From Acidobacteriota bacterium (GTDB lineage: Bacteria; Acidobacteriota; Blastocatellia; Pyrinomonadales; Pyrinomonadaceae): 64,000 nt of DNA. How positions within the stretch are numbered: position 1 is the first letter of the stretch; the number at the start of each line of letters is the position of its first letter. The translations under genes and the position numbers were made by a program. A model generated the notes under the pieces. That model saw only the letters and a program-made list of their open reading frames with translations, was not told the DNA's origin and made no database searches. The stretch lies in NCBI GenBank assembly GCA_003385635.1, contig QQUY01000002.1, positions 372,001 through 436,000 of the forward strand, given 5' to 3'. Below, piece after piece: positions 8,867 to 16,469 of the stretch.

Positions 8867-9217
8867 TCAATGAGTGTCGATCTTTCGGACCTCGATCCTG
8901 CCGCCGTACTTCAGGTGCGGGCAGGACCTGGAGATCTCAACCGCATCGTCGTAATTCTCGGCCTTGATCGCAAAGTAGCCGCCAAGCATCTCTTTCGCTT
9001 CAGCATACGGCCCGTCCGTCACGCGTATCTCGCCATTGTTCGCGGTAAGATTTCGTCCCGGTTCGTCGGTGAGCTTCTCGCCCCCGATCAAACGCCCCTG
9101 ACCTGCGATGCTGTCGCGCCAGGCTACGTACTCGGCTATGATCGCCTGTATTTCGTCAGGCGAAACGTCTCCCATTGCAGTCGTTGAATCGTGCAGTAGC
9201 AGCATGTATCCGTCCAT
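8867..9217 (-). CDS. YCII-related (DGPF-type) protein, ECF42 partner
   Basis: The 116-residue product opens with MDGYMLLLHDS and contains VTDGPYAEAKEMLGGYFAIKAENYDDAVEISRSCPHL, the YCII-related signature in which DGPF appears here as DGPY. Proteins of this kind are the conserved partners and likely regulon members of ECF42 sigma factors; their biochemical activity is not settled. AAAGGAG precedes the ATG at 9217, and the sigma gene follows after seven bases, so the two form an operon. Its promoter should lie in 9218-9300. Confidence 0.92.
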   Translation of the reverse strand: MDGYMLLLHDSTTAMGDVSPDEIQAIIAEYVAWRDSIAGQGRLIGGEKLTDEPGRNLTANNGEIRVTDGPYAEAKEMLGGYFAIKAENYDDAVEISRSCPHLKYGGRIEVRKIDTH

Positions 9218-9302
9218 TTTTTCGTCTCCTTTTGTCTTGTGAATGTTAAACGAAACTCTGGGTTTCAGTCAGTAGACGAACGAAGGTGAAGGAAATGGAC
9301 AC

Positions 9303-9398
9303 GGTCTGTTGAGTCTGTTGAGTCGATTGAGTCTGTTGAGTCTATCGAGTCGATTGAGTCTGTTGAGTCTATTCAGTCTGTTGAGTCGATCGGATCCC
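9303..9398. repeat. Nine-base tandem array related to GTCTGTTGA
   Basis: About ten degenerate copies of a nine-base unit (GTCTGTTGA, GTCGATTGA, GTCTATCGA) run through the spacer between the YCII gene and the next minus-strand gene. It is followed by a GGAATAT/GGAATCT period-7 stretch (9407-9450). The same nine-base family recurs at 13014-13132, 14668-14723, 14822-14869, 26232-26286, 41236-41332 and 62577-62714. Confidence 0.9.
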
Positions 9399-9467
9399 TT
9401 AGTTTGGAATATGGAATCTGGAACTTCTTCTCTGCAATCTGAGGTCTGAAATCTGAGATCGTTGAGC

Positions 9468-9498
9468 GCAAAAAAGAACGCGACCGTTTCCCGGCCGC
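9468..9498 (-). terminator. Rho-independent terminator
   Basis: Read on the minus strand, GCGGCCG and CGGTCGC form a seven-base-pair stem with one G-U wobble around a GGAAA loop, followed by GTTCTTTTTT. It lies about 40 bases downstream of the minus-strand gene ending at 9536 and would end the 10450-9536 operon. Confidence 0.72.
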
Positions 9499-9535
9499 AT
9501 CCTTTATATCCAGTCCATCTTGTTAAGCAGATTTC

Positions 9536-9991
9536 CTACTCGCCTCGCGAATACACCGCTTCTACCGCGATGTCTTCCGTTCCGTCCGGATGGATGTTGA
9601 ACATCCTCATTCTGAAGGCGCCGTCCGGTGCATCGAGGATCGTCCTCCAATACCACGATGGCCCGACCGGAGCAGTGTAAGAGCCCATCACATTTATTTC
9701 ACCATCGCGCGCAGATCCTTCGCATTCCATAAAGTCGTTCGCCATATGGAAAGAATCAAAGAACGCTGCGCGAACGAGCTCCCGGTTCGGATTGAATGCA
9801 CAAATGATCAGCCCTTCCTGTTTCTTCTCTTCGTAGACCCAGTCGTAGGCGATCTTGGCACAGGTAAAGTTAACTCCGCGCTTTATTCCGGCCGTGGTTT
9901 CAGATTCCAAATGCGGCTCAGTGGGTGAGAACCACAATTTGTAATTCCCAGCCCACTGTCCCTCAAGCTCGAAAATTGTCTCTAGGCTCAT
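9536..9991 (-). CDS. DUF1579-like lipocalin-fold protein
   Basis: The 151-residue product starts with FELEGQWAGNYKLWF, a lipocalin-like first strand after a short helix, and continues as alternating strands with SYTAPVGPSWYWRTILD and a final GTEDIAVEAVYSRG strand. The pattern resembles DUF1579 and related proteins of unknown function. No signal peptide is present. It lies 12 bases downstream of the 10004-10450 gene on the same strand, and a rho-independent terminator follows, so the two form a two-gene operon. Confidence 0.7.
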   Translation of the reverse strand: MSLETIFELEGQWAGNYKLWFSPTEPHLESETTAGIKRGVNFTCAKIAYDWVYEEKKQEGLIICAFNPNRELVRAAFFDSFHMANDFMECEGSARDGEINVMGSYTAPVGPSWYWRTILDAPDGAFRMRMFNIHPDGTEDIAVEAVYSRGE

Positions 9992-10003
9992 TGATCTGAG
10001 TCC

Positions 10004-10450
10004 TTAGCCGGCCTGCCCTTCAGCCATCTGGCTCATCTGCTCTTGTGATTCCTTCATCCAGCCTTCCATCTTCTCGATATTCTTCTCGGCATTGGGCATT
10101 GCCATGACTAGGTTCTCGAGATTCTGCATCCATTCAGGCATATCGAACATTTCGCGGATGCCTTCCAGATGCGGCCTTATCTTGCAAAAGACGAACAGGA
10201 ACTCGCCATTCGCGTCATAGAACATCTGCCGGTCGATCGCGCCGTGCTCGACAAATGATGCTGCCATGTCCCAATAGGAAATGACCATTCTTAGATACCC
10301 ACCGGTTTCTGGATCCATCATCGCCGCCGCAAAATCCTCGGCATTGTCTACAAAAAAAGTGCCCATCCAATTGCGGGCCTCGCGCATTACGGTCTCGCGC
10401 CTCAGGTCATAGAGCTGAATCAGAAGCTCAGCTGATCGTGCTTTGTCCAT
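10004..10450 (-). CDS. Conserved hypothetical protein (helical)
   Basis: The 148-residue product is mostly helical: LLIQLYDLRRETVMREARNWM at residues 9-29, then MVISYWDMAASFVEHGAIDRQMFYDANGEFLFVFCKIRPHLEGIREMF, and a charged Met/Gln-rich C-terminal helix (KNIEKMEGWMKESQEQM). I recognise the general type, which recurs as a conserved hypothetical in acidobacterial genomes, but assign no function. AAGGAG precedes the ATG. It is the upstream member of a two-gene operon with the lipocalin-like gene. Confidence 0.7.
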   Translation of the reverse strand: MDKARSAELLIQLYDLRRETVMREARNWMGTFFVDNAEDFAAAMMDPETGGYLRMVISYWDMAASFVEHGAIDRQMFYDANGEFLFVFCKIRPHLEGIREMFDMPEWMQNLENLVMAMPNAEKNIEKMEGWMKESQEQMSQMAEGQAG

Positions 10451-10652
10451 TATTGCTTCTCCTTCTTTGTTGTTTTGGGGACTTCAAATGCTATGTGGAA
10501 TCCGGGCGGCGGTCAAGCGTTTATGCGGTCTTCGTGAAAAAATCGTTGAATCGCATTTGCTGATGAGATAAGGTCTGAGCGAAAGCGCGTTCCCATCGCG
10601 CGTTTGATCAGGTCCCACCCGGCATTCCAAGGGCGGCAGGAGAGGATGCTCT

Positions 10653-10859
10653 ATGAGATATGAGATCGTCACAGCCGATTCACCCGAAAGACTTTCACAA
10701 CAAGTAAACGAACGCCTGGCGTCCGGTTGGGAGTTGTACGGCAGTTTCACGGCAGTTCCGGCCAACGGACCCGACTCTGTCCGATTCCTCCAGCCAATGA
10801 TCTTTCAGGAGACCGACCGCGGCTTTCCGCTGAAAAAGCGGAATCTTAGAATAGCGTAG
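10653..10859 (+). CDS. DUF1737-type small protein
   Basis: The 68-residue product has the DUF1737 signature: YEIVTADSPERLSQQVNERLASGWELYGSFTAV at residues 3-35. This is a short beta-alpha-beta unit of unknown function that often stands alone. The ATG is preceded by GGCAGGAGAGGATGCTCT, which offers AGGAGAGG at slightly long spacing. The C-terminus (PLKKRNLRIA) is basic. Hairpin repeats follow its stop at 10890. Confidence 0.78.
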   Translation: MRYEIVTADSPERLSQQVNERLASGWELYGSFTAVPANGPDSVRFLQPMIFQETDRGFPLKKRNLRIA

Positions 10860-10889
10860 GCGTAGATCATTGATTCGTTATCAACGATT

Positions 10890-10990
10890 CGTTTAGCCCA
10901 CCCATTCATGGGTGGGTCCGACCCGTGAACGGGTCGGCTAAACGTTCGGTTTCACATCTTGTCCGACCCGTGAACGGGTCGTCTAAACAA
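10890..10990. repeat. GTTTAGCC palindromic repeats, three copies
   Basis: Three hairpin units occur here: GCCCACCCATTCATGGGTGGG (10896-10916) and two CGACCCGTGAACGGGTCG-like palindromes (10919-10936 and 10967-10984). Each is flanked by GTTTAG or CTAAAC. Relatives lie at 13365-13390 and 50093-50172, and a variant with an AGCGCAAGCGCT core and CTAAAC tail lies at 20845-20876 and 27108-27215. They resemble REP-type extragenic palindromes. Confidence 0.85.
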
Positions 10991-11024
10991 GCTTGATACC
11001 TGATCCATGATCACTGAAACCTGA

Positions 11025-11213
11025 CTAGCTCGATCCCATACTCGCGGTCTTTCGCTCGTTCTCAAACAGGTCCCAGATCAATTCAGCTTCCTGGCCTTCG
11101 AAGGTGAAGTTTTGGCCGCTTTTCAGATGGACCTTGATCTTTCGCCTCTCCAGTTTCCGGATGGCCGCGATCTCATTCAGGTCAAGTTTGAGTTTGTCGA
11201 GCTCGAGGATCAT
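11025..11213 (-). CDS. Small basic/acidic hypothetical protein
   Basis: The likely 62-residue product starts at MILELDKLKLDLNEIAAIRKLERRKIKVHLKSG and ends in FEGQEAELIWDLFENERKTASMGSS. A LTR/LytTR-like two-strand segment (KIKVHLKSGQNFTFEGQEAELIWD) is visible but is too short to assign. An alternative ATG at 11240 would add nine residues, and the frame is open further to 11366. No convincing ribosome site marks any of the starts. The DnaA-box-like cluster at 11270-11305 lies just upstream and may belong to its control region. Confidence 0.5.
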   Translation of the reverse strand: MILELDKLKLDLNEIAAIRKLERRKIKVHLKSGQNFTFEGQEAELIWDLFENERKTASMGSS

Positions 11214-11269
11214 TGTTTCGCAGGAGCAACAATGATACATCAACGCAACAGCCCGATTCAAGAGTTGAG

Positions 11270-11305
11270 TTTTCCACAAAACTCTGTGGAAAAGCTTGTG
11301 GAAAA
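11270..11305. promoter_or_regulatory. Cluster of three TTTTCCACA (DnaA-box-like) 9-mers
   Basis: TTTTCCACA at 11270-11278 and its complement TGTGGAAAA at 11285-11293 and 11297-11305 lie within 36 bases. TTTTCCACA is one base from the E. coli consensus DnaA box TTATCCACA and is used as a DnaA box in some cyanobacteria. No dnaA, dnaN or gidA gene is nearby, so a chromosomal origin is unlikely. DnaA-dependent regulation of the gene at 11213, or titration, is possible. Confidence 0.5.
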
Positions 11306-11467
11306 GGGGGAAATCGTCGGGGTAATCGTTTAGAGGAAAACGATTTCTAGCATTCTGCACACGCAAAAGGCATAAGTTACCGTTATCGAAAAGCTACATT
11401 CGTAACTCAGTAGTCACACCGATGTTAATTGCTCAAGAGGTGTGTGAGCTTTTAACATTCGTTAATA

Positions 11468-12025
11468 CTAGATCAGCTTCTCACCCTTCTTGCACGCATC
11501 CAGAAGCTTGCTGAGACGTCGTTCGCGTGTCTTCTCCATCTTCGCGCTCATCACCCAGTTTTCCGAGGTCTTCCTTGCGTAAGGCGGCTGTCTATTGAAG
11601 TGTTCCCAGGCATTCTTTTCTGCCTTGAACCTTTCCCTGTATTCTCTGCTCAGGCGCTTGGCCTTTCGTTCGTAACCGTAGATCTCGGATCTCGTTTCCT
11701 TACACTTCTCGAATGCCTCGCGACCGGCTTTGCGCATAAGCCCCGCTTTCGTGAGCTTCTTGACCTTTTCAATGTTTACCTTGCTCCAGTTGCTGTCCGG
11801 ACGCCTGGGCGTAAACCGTATGCAGTAGCTTTCTTCGTCGACCTTACGGCGGATCCCGTCGATCCAGCCAAAACAAATGGCCTGGTCAACCGACTCAGGC
11901 CACGTCATCGAAGGCTTTTTACTTGATACCTTATAAAAACCCACGATCAGCTCATCACATTTGTCGTGGTTCTCTTTCAGCCAGGCGCGAAAGTCTTCCT
12001 GTGCCGCAAAAAACCTCGGATTCAT
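11468..12025 (-). CDS. YdeI/OmpD-associated-type protein
   Basis: The 185-residue product matches the YdeI family: a DUF1801-like N-terminus (FFAAQEDFRAWLKENHDKCDELIVGFYK), the motif MTWPESVDQAICFGWIDGIRRKVDEESYCIRFTPRRPDSNWSKVN at about residues 39-83, and the C-terminal PPYARKTSENWVMSAKMEKTRERRLSKLLDACKKGEKL. YdeI-type proteins have been linked to resistance to peptides and metals, but the mechanism is unclear. It overlaps the upstream VOC gene by ATGA, with GGAG placed inside that gene. Confidence 0.9.
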   Translation of the reverse strand: MNPRFFAAQEDFRAWLKENHDKCDELIVGFYKVSSKKPSMTWPESVDQAICFGWIDGIRRKVDEESYCIRFTPRRPDSNWSKVNIEKVKKLTKAGLMRKAGREAFEKCKETRSEIYGYERKAKRLSREYRERFKAEKNAWEHFNRQPPYARKTSENWVMSAKMEKTRERRLSKLLDACKKGEKLI

Positions 12026-12399
12026 TTCTTGAACTCCGGATTGAAGATGAGGCCGATCAGATTGTCCCAGGGATCTTTCACGGCCGCCACTACAACGCCT
12101 CCTCCAACATCCATCGGCTTTTCGTGTTCAGTCGCCCCGAGTTCGATGAACCGTTTGTACATCTCGTGGATGTCCTTGACCGCCCAGTAAGCGATCGTCG
12201 AATTGCCGGTCTGGCGGTTTTCGTCAGCCGGCTGGATTCCGAGCTCGTACCCGTTGATGTCGAAACCTACGTAAAACGGTTCGTCAAAATATGGTTCGAC
12301 ACAAAATGCCTTTGCATACCAGGCCTTTCCCTTCTCGAGATCCGGCACAAAATACGCAGATGTCGCGAGGCCTATGAACTCTTCATTCATCATCTTCAT
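12022..12399 (-). CDS. VOC-family protein
   Basis: The 125-residue product shows VOC half-motifs: GLATSAYFVPDLEKGKAWYAKAF near residue 10 and a C-terminal DPWDNLIGLIFNPEF. It contains a GGGVVVAAVKDPWDN loop in place of a clear metal-site Glu, so catalytic competence is uncertain. The ATG is one of several near-consecutive Met codons (12399 chosen). It is coupled to the YdeI-type gene downstream through an ATGA overlap. Confidence 0.85.
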   Translation of the reverse strand: MKMMNEEFIGLATSAYFVPDLEKGKAWYAKAFCVEPYFDEPFYVGFDINGYELGIQPADENRQTGNSTIAYWAVKDIHEMYKRFIELGATEHEKPMDVGGGVVVAAVKDPWDNLIGLIFNPEFKK

Positions 12400-12473
12400 T
12401 GACGTTCAGAATCATACGCTTTGAGCGCCCCTTCTCTTCTGGACCCCGGGGACGAACAAATTCCAGCGTGAGC

Positions 12474-12971
12474 CTAATCTTCTTCCTGAGTCGAGGCCTC
12501 TTCCGGTCCATCTTCCGAAAGACCGCCGCCAGCCGCGACAGCGTCATCGGCCAGACCAGCCTCAGCGGAAACGGTATCGGATCCTGCAGTGAAATTCTTT
12601 CCCAGGATCATGAACGGGATGAACATAAACAGGCCCAGGATCAGAACCCACATCGGATGAGTGTACGAGACGTTATTCAGAACCCACATCAGAGTCAGGA
12701 ACCCGCCAATTATCAGTGGAATAATATTGCCTTTGCTCTTCGCGATCCATCCGATGGTCAGCCCAGCCGCAAAAGAGCCGAGCGCATACCCGAGCAACAG
12801 GACGATGAAGTGAAGCGTGGTCATCGAATCGATCATCCGCTGGAACGAGCTGGCATCGTTCATATCTGGCCATGGAAGACCCGAGATCAGAAAATTGAGC
12901 ATCTGGATAGCTGACGTGACGATCCATCCGACGAGAAGCGCCACAACCGCTGCAAGAATGTTTCGAACCAT
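12474..12971 (-). CDS. Four-helix membrane protein of unknown function
   Basis: The 165-residue product has four hydrophobic segments (about residues 5-30, 52-75, 82-100, 107-124) and an acidic Ala/Gly/Glu-rich cytosolic or periplasmic tail (residues 130-165, ending EEASTQEED). GAGGTG precedes the ATG at 12971. I do not recognise the family. It stands alone between the VOC/YdeI pair and a nine-base repeat array. Confidence 0.72.
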   Translation of the reverse strand: MVRNILAAVVALLVGWIVTSAIQMLNFLISGLPWPDMNDASSFQRMIDSMTTLHFIVLLLGYALGSFAAGLTIGWIAKSKGNIIPLIIGGFLTLMWVLNNVSYTHPMWVLILGLFMFIPFMILGKNFTAGSDTVSAEAGLADDAVAAGGGLSEDGPEEASTQEED

Positions 12972-13013
12972 TTTTCACCTCGTTTTGAGATTTTTGAGGG
13001 ATTCTAGCATAGA

Positions 13014-13443
13014 GAGTCTTTTGAGTCTGTCGGGTCTGTTGAGTCTGTCGGGTCTGTTGAGTCTGTTGAGTCTGTTGAGTCTGTCGAGTCTGTCGAGTCT
13101 GTTGGGTCTGTTGAGTCGATCGGGTCTTTCGAGTCGCGTAGCGATGGCTTGCATTTAGCCGTGGGTCAGCCCGAAGGGCACAGCCCCGGGTATCGGCCCC
13201 CCCCAACATCTTTTAGCCGCGAAGCGGCGGCATCTGTCTGTTGAGTCTATTGAGTCTGTTTGTTCTTCAGCCCCGGGGCTAGCCGCAGGGCGGACTCAGC
13301 TACTAGATTTCTGCCCTCGGAACCCGGAATTTGGAACCTGTAACTCGATCTCTGCTCGCGGCTCCCACCCATGAATGGGTGGTCTAAACGGCTCAAAGCT
13401 CACCGCTCACTGCTCACCGCTCACTGCTCACTGCTCACTGCTC
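13014..13443. repeat. Composite repeat spacer (nine-base array, GC hairpins, period-7 array)
   Basis: This spacer holds, in order: a GTCTGTTGA/GTCTGTCGG nine-base array (13014-13132); a GC-rich unit related to ACCCGGGGCTGCGCC in inverse orientation (13155-13200); a short second nine-base array (13233-13262); an ACCCATGAATGGGT palindrome with CTAAAC (13365-13390); and a GCTCACT/GCTCACC period-7 array (13397-13443). The last ends 20 bases before the DUF2277 start codon. Confidence 0.85.
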
Positions 13444-13463
13444 AAGTGTTATCATCGACGGCG

Positions 13464-13733
13464 ATGTGCAGAAACATAAAAACGCTTTACAACTTCGAAC
13501 CTCCCGCGACGGAAGAAGAAGTACGTGCGGCCGCGCTTCAGTACGTTAGGAAGATCAGCGGGTACCAAAAACCATCAGCGGTCAACGAGACCGCGTTTGC
13601 AACCGCTGTCGACGAGATCGAAGCCGTATCCATGAAGCTCCTCGATTCGCTTGAAACGAAAGCACCCCCCAAAGACCGGGAAACAGAAGCAGCCAAGGCA
13701 AGGGCCCGCTCGAAGGCGAGGTTCGGAAGGTGA
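13464..13733 (+). CDS. DUF2277 protein
   Basis: The 89-residue product begins MCRNIKTLYNFEPPATEEEV and continues with RAAALQYVRKISGYQKPSAVNETAF, the invariant DUF2277 N-terminus. The C-terminus is Lys/Arg-rich (KARARSKARFGR). The function is unknown. The upstream in-frame extension translates a GCTCACT repeat array and was rejected. Its TGA overlaps a GTG start of the next gene (GTGA), so translation is coupled. Confidence 0.9.
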   Translation: MCRNIKTLYNFEPPATEEEVRAAALQYVRKISGYQKPSAVNETAFATAVDEIEAVSMKLLDSLETKAPPKDRETEAAKARARSKARFGR

Positions 13734-14260
13734 GAACTTTGATCGGCCTCATACGTGGGATCAATGTCGGAGGAAAAACGCTTCCGATGGCCAACTTAAG
13801 AGCGATCTGCGAACGCATCAGGCTAAAAGACGCGCAGACTTACATCCAAAGCGGGAACATCTTTTTCGAAAGCGGCAAATCAAACTCCGATATAGAGAGG
13901 GCATTGGAAAATGGCATCGAAAAGGACTTTGGGTACACGGTTACCGCGATGGTAAGGGAACCGGAACTTTTCGAGCACCTGATCGATAGCAATCCGTTCG
14001 AAGGCAGGGACCCGAAGTTCCTGAGCGTTACGATACTCGGGCAATCTCCCAAGGCGGAACTCGTTGCTACTCTGGATTCGGTCGATCACGGCGAGGACGA
14101 ATTCAGGGTCGAAAAGGACGCGATCTATATTTACTGTCCCGGCGGTTACGGCAATACCAGGTTGACGAACAACTTCATTGAATCAAAGCTCCAAACTCGG
14201 GCGACGACCCGAAACTGGAGAACATTCAACAAGCTTCTGGAGATAGCCAAGAAAAGATGA
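13730..14260 (+). CDS. DUF1697 protein
   Basis: The 176-residue product shows the DUF1697 hallmarks: LIGLIRGINVGGKTLPMANLRAICE at residues 4-28, TYIQSGNIFFES at about 41-52, a central VTAMVREPELFEHLIDSNPF, and the C-terminal NNFIESKLQTRATTRNWRTFNKLLEIA. Its activity is unknown; it forms a ferredoxin-like fold in known homologues. It starts with GTG overlapping the preceding stop and overlaps the next gene's ATG by four bases (ATGA), so 13464-14667 is a coupled three-gene operon. Confidence 0.92.
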   Translation: MRTLIGLIRGINVGGKTLPMANLRAICERIRLKDAQTYIQSGNIFFESGKSNSDIERALENGIEKDFGYTVTAMVREPELFEHLIDSNPFEGRDPKFLSVTILGQSPKAELVATLDSVDHGEDEFRVEKDAIYIYCPGGYGNTRLTNNFIESKLQTRATTRNWRTFNKLLEIAKKR

Positions 14261-14667
14261 AGAGTGCAGGATATTCCGGAACACCATTGTGGAAGAAGCT
14301 AGGGATCAAGGAAGGCTTCAGAATCTATCTGAAGAACGCGCCGGGCGATTATAGGGACTGGATCTCGCCGGTTCCGGAAAATGTGAGTTTTTTGAAACGC
14401 CGCACAAGGGAAATCGATCTCGCGCACATTTTCGTTTCGAGAACAGCCGACCTTGGAAACCTGCTTTCTGACCTCTATGATCCGATCCATCCTGACGGAA
14501 TGATCTGGGTTTCCTGGCACAAAAAGGCTTCGAAGATCCCGACTGAGATCACCGAGGATGTTATCCGGGACGTCGCACTCCCGATGGGCTTGGTCGACGT
14601 GAAAGTATGCGCGGTGAGCGATATCTGGTCGGGATTAAAGCTTGTGATCAGGCGAGAGAATCGGTGA
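14257..14667 (+). CDS. DUF3052 protein
   Basis: The 136-residue product starts SAGYSGTPLWKKLGIKEGFRIYLKNAP, the DUF3052 signature, and continues with LAHIFVSRTADLGNLLSDLYDPIHPDGMIWVSWHKK and VDVKVCAVSDIWSGLKLVIR. The family resembles a truncated methyltransferase-like fold without an evident cofactor site; the function is unknown. It is the last gene of a coupled operon with DUF2277 and DUF1697, and a nine-base repeat array follows its stop directly. Confidence 0.9.
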   Translation: MKSAGYSGTPLWKKLGIKEGFRIYLKNAPGDYRDWISPVPENVSFLKRRTREIDLAHIFVSRTADLGNLLSDLYDPIHPDGMIWVSWHKKASKIPTEITEDVIRDVALPMGLVDVKVCAVSDIWSGLKLVIRRENR

Positions 14668-14870
14668 GCCTGTTGAGTCTATTGGGTCTGTCGGGTCTGT
14701 CGAGTCGCTTGAGTCTATTGGGTCAAGAGCCCGCGAAGCGGGAGTCATGTCAATAGCCCAATGCAAGCGGAAAGCGCAGCCCTTCTGGGTCTGAAGAAAT
14801 GACAAACCGCGCCCCCTCTACGACTCAATCGACTCGATGGACCCGACAGACTCAACAGACTCAACTGCCC
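14668..14870. repeat. Inverted pair of nine-base arrays
   Basis: GTCTATTGG/GTCTGTCGG-type units run at 14668-14723. The complement (ACTCAATCG, ACCCGACAG, ACTCAACAG) runs at 14822-14869, flanking a unique centre of about 100 bases. The right arm overlaps the last codons of the convergent SRPBCC gene (stop at 14861), so repeat sequence supplies that gene's C-terminus. It could act as a bidirectional fold between two convergent genes. Confidence 0.8.
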
Positions 14871-15412
14871 TGCGATTCAAGTTCCGACTTTAGTGACGCC
14901 AAGCCTTCTTCGAAGTCTTTACCCACCGCTTCTTCCATGTCGATAAACAGCATCATCACGTTGAACGGTCTCGGCATCGCTCCTGTAAATCCCCATTTTA
15001 CTTTTGTCTTGCCCTCACCGGCGTCCTCGGTGATCAACCACGCGTCGCTGGTTGCTTCAAACGGCTTTAAAAACCGGAGCTCGTAGTCGATCCTTTCGCC
15101 ATCGACGATCTTTTTGATCTCCTGTTCGCCGGCACCGACATCATCACTCTCAGAGTCCCACGCCGAGACGAATCCGACTTCGCCATCCTCGCCGCGGTAT
15201 TCCTGCTTCATGTTCGGATCCTTCTTAGCCCAGGGTCCCCAGGCATTCTGGTTCCTGAGTATCCTGAGATATTCGAAGGTCTCCGATTTTGATTTGTTGA
15301 TTACGACCTCGCGTTCTACGCCGAATTCGGTAGGAGCGAACAGTACCATCGCCCCGATGGCGATCCCAGCGACTACGACAAGTGCTACAAGTGCGATCAG
15401 TATCTTCTTCAT
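14861..15412 (-). CDS. Membrane-anchored SRPBCC protein
   Basis: The 183-residue product has one N-terminal membrane helix or uncleaved signal (residues 4-27, ILIALVALVVVAGIAIGAMVLF), then an SRPBCC (polyketide cyclase-like) domain: VEREVVINKSKSETFEYL, NQNAWGPWAKKDPNMK and VKWGFTGAMPRPFNVMMLFIDMEEAVGKDFEEGLASLKSE. AAGGA precedes the ATG. A closely similar architecture recurs at 22007 and 25486. The ligand is unknown; the domain is expected on the periplasmic face. Confidence 0.87.
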   Translation of the reverse strand: MKKILIALVALVVVAGIAIGAMVLFAPTEFGVEREVVINKSKSETFEYLRILRNQNAWGPWAKKDPNMKQEYRGEDGEVGFVSAWDSESDDVGAGEQEIKKIVDGERIDYELRFLKPFEATSDAWLITEDAGEGKTKVKWGFTGAMPRPFNVMMLFIDMEEAVGKDFEEGLASLKSELESQGS

Positions 15413-15424
15413 TCTTTTTTCCTT

Positions 15425-15679
15425 CTTGCTATGCCCGTCGCTGGCGCTCCGGGTTCCGATTGATTAACCTATTGATGCCGACGCTTCGCGGCTAGAATAT
15501 CCTGGGTGACCGATACCCGGGGCTGCGCCTGCGGCTTGCCCCGGGCTAACCTCCCTCGCCGTTTCAGGGCGTTGAATCCCGGTCTATCCTGTCTTCTGTC
15601 TTCTGTCTACTGTTTCCTGTTTCCTGTTTCCTGTTTCCTGTCTCCTGACTTCTGACTTCTGACTCCTGACTCCTGACTT
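15425..15679. repeat. Composite repeat spacer
   Basis: Contains the complement of the ACCCGGAGCGCCAGCGACGG unit (15428-15460), a GC-rich ACCCGGGGCTGCGCC/GCCCCGGGC hairpin unit (15518-15560), and a TTCCTGT/CTCCTGA/TTCTGAC period-7 array (15594-15680). The array runs up to the stop codon of the minus-strand SRAP gene. No gene was seen. Confidence 0.85.
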
Positions 15680-16318
15680 CTAAGCCTTATACGGCACTAT
15701 CAGCTCTGCCGAATTGTTTTTCGGACTGTTCACCGCTCTTGAAACGATGTGGCTCTGCATAGGGTAATCGAAGGGTTTCAAAATGGATGCATTCCCGTCC
15801 TTGAGCCACGCTTCGATCTCGGGTTTCGTAAGCATCACCGGCATCCGGTGGTGATACGGCTCCACTTCGTAGTTTGCATCGACGGTCATGATCACAAACG
15901 TCCTGCCGTCCGACTCGCGATCCTTTTCCCAGTATCCAGCGAATCCGAATGGCTTCTGATCCTCGCGGTAAAAGTAAACCGGCTGTTTTACGTCATCGAT
16001 TACCGCCCACTCAAAGAACCCGTCGGCGATCGCAACGCATCTGTGATTCTTGTAAAGGTATTTGAACGAAGGCTTCTCGAAGATCGTCTCGGCTTTTGCA
16101 TTGATAAAGGGTTTTTTCGGATTCTTCATCCAGTGGGGGACGAGCCCCCATTTCGCCAGCTCGCCGTCGTATTCGCCGTCTTCGTTGATCGTGGCGATCA
16201 GGGACGGCTGGGACGGAGCAATGTTGTAGCTCTTCGAAAATTCCGGATAGTTGAACTTGCCCGGAATGATGTCCGCGATCTCTTCGATCTCAGATTTGCA
16301 CGTATATCGTCCGCACAT
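15680..16318 (-). CDS. yedK: SOS response-associated peptidase (SRAP/HMCES family)
   Basis: The 212-residue product is a full-length SRAP domain: catalytic Cys2 after the initiator Met (MCGRYT), SYNIAPSQPSLIA, Asn73 in PFINAKAET, Glu103 in DGFFEW, and His157 in YHHRMPVML. Known family members form a thiazolidine crosslink between Cys2 and abasic sites in single-stranded DNA and so shield them during replication. All key residues are present, so it should be active. No LexA-type box was recognised upstream, and no operon partner is close. Confidence 0.93.
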   Translation of the reverse strand: MCGRYTCKSEIEEIADIIPGKFNYPEFSKSYNIAPSQPSLIATINEDGEYDGELAKWGLVPHWMKNPKKPFINAKAETIFEKPSFKYLYKNHRCVAIADGFFEWAVIDDVKQPVYFYREDQKPFGFAGYWEKDRESDGRTFVIMTVDANYEVEPYHHRMPVMLTKPEIEAWLKDGNASILKPFDYPMQSHIVSRAVNSPKNNSAELIVPYKA

Positions 16319-16469
16319 AAGTGATCAGTGCCTGAATGAACTGCCCCTCGTTGGAAATTTTCTAGATGTTATTTCACTTTTGACTATAATTGAAGCTCTT
16401 TTCAATCGGTTCCGGCGAAACGCGCAGCTATTCCGTGCTGCCTTTGGCATTCATAAATGGGGAGATCAC

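Noticed and set aside
11240..11345. Chromosomal replication origin
   Set aside because: Only three DnaA-box-like words; no dnaA, dnaN, gidA or AT-rich unwinding region nearby.
12673..13209. Minus-strand open frame overlapping the membrane protein and nine-base array
   Set aside because: Composed of QQTQQTRQTQ repeats from the array and the antisense of the gene at 12474-12971.
15749..16324. Long plus-strand frame opposite the SRAP gene
   Set aside because: It is the shadow of a fully motif-complete SRAP gene and has no family signature of its own.
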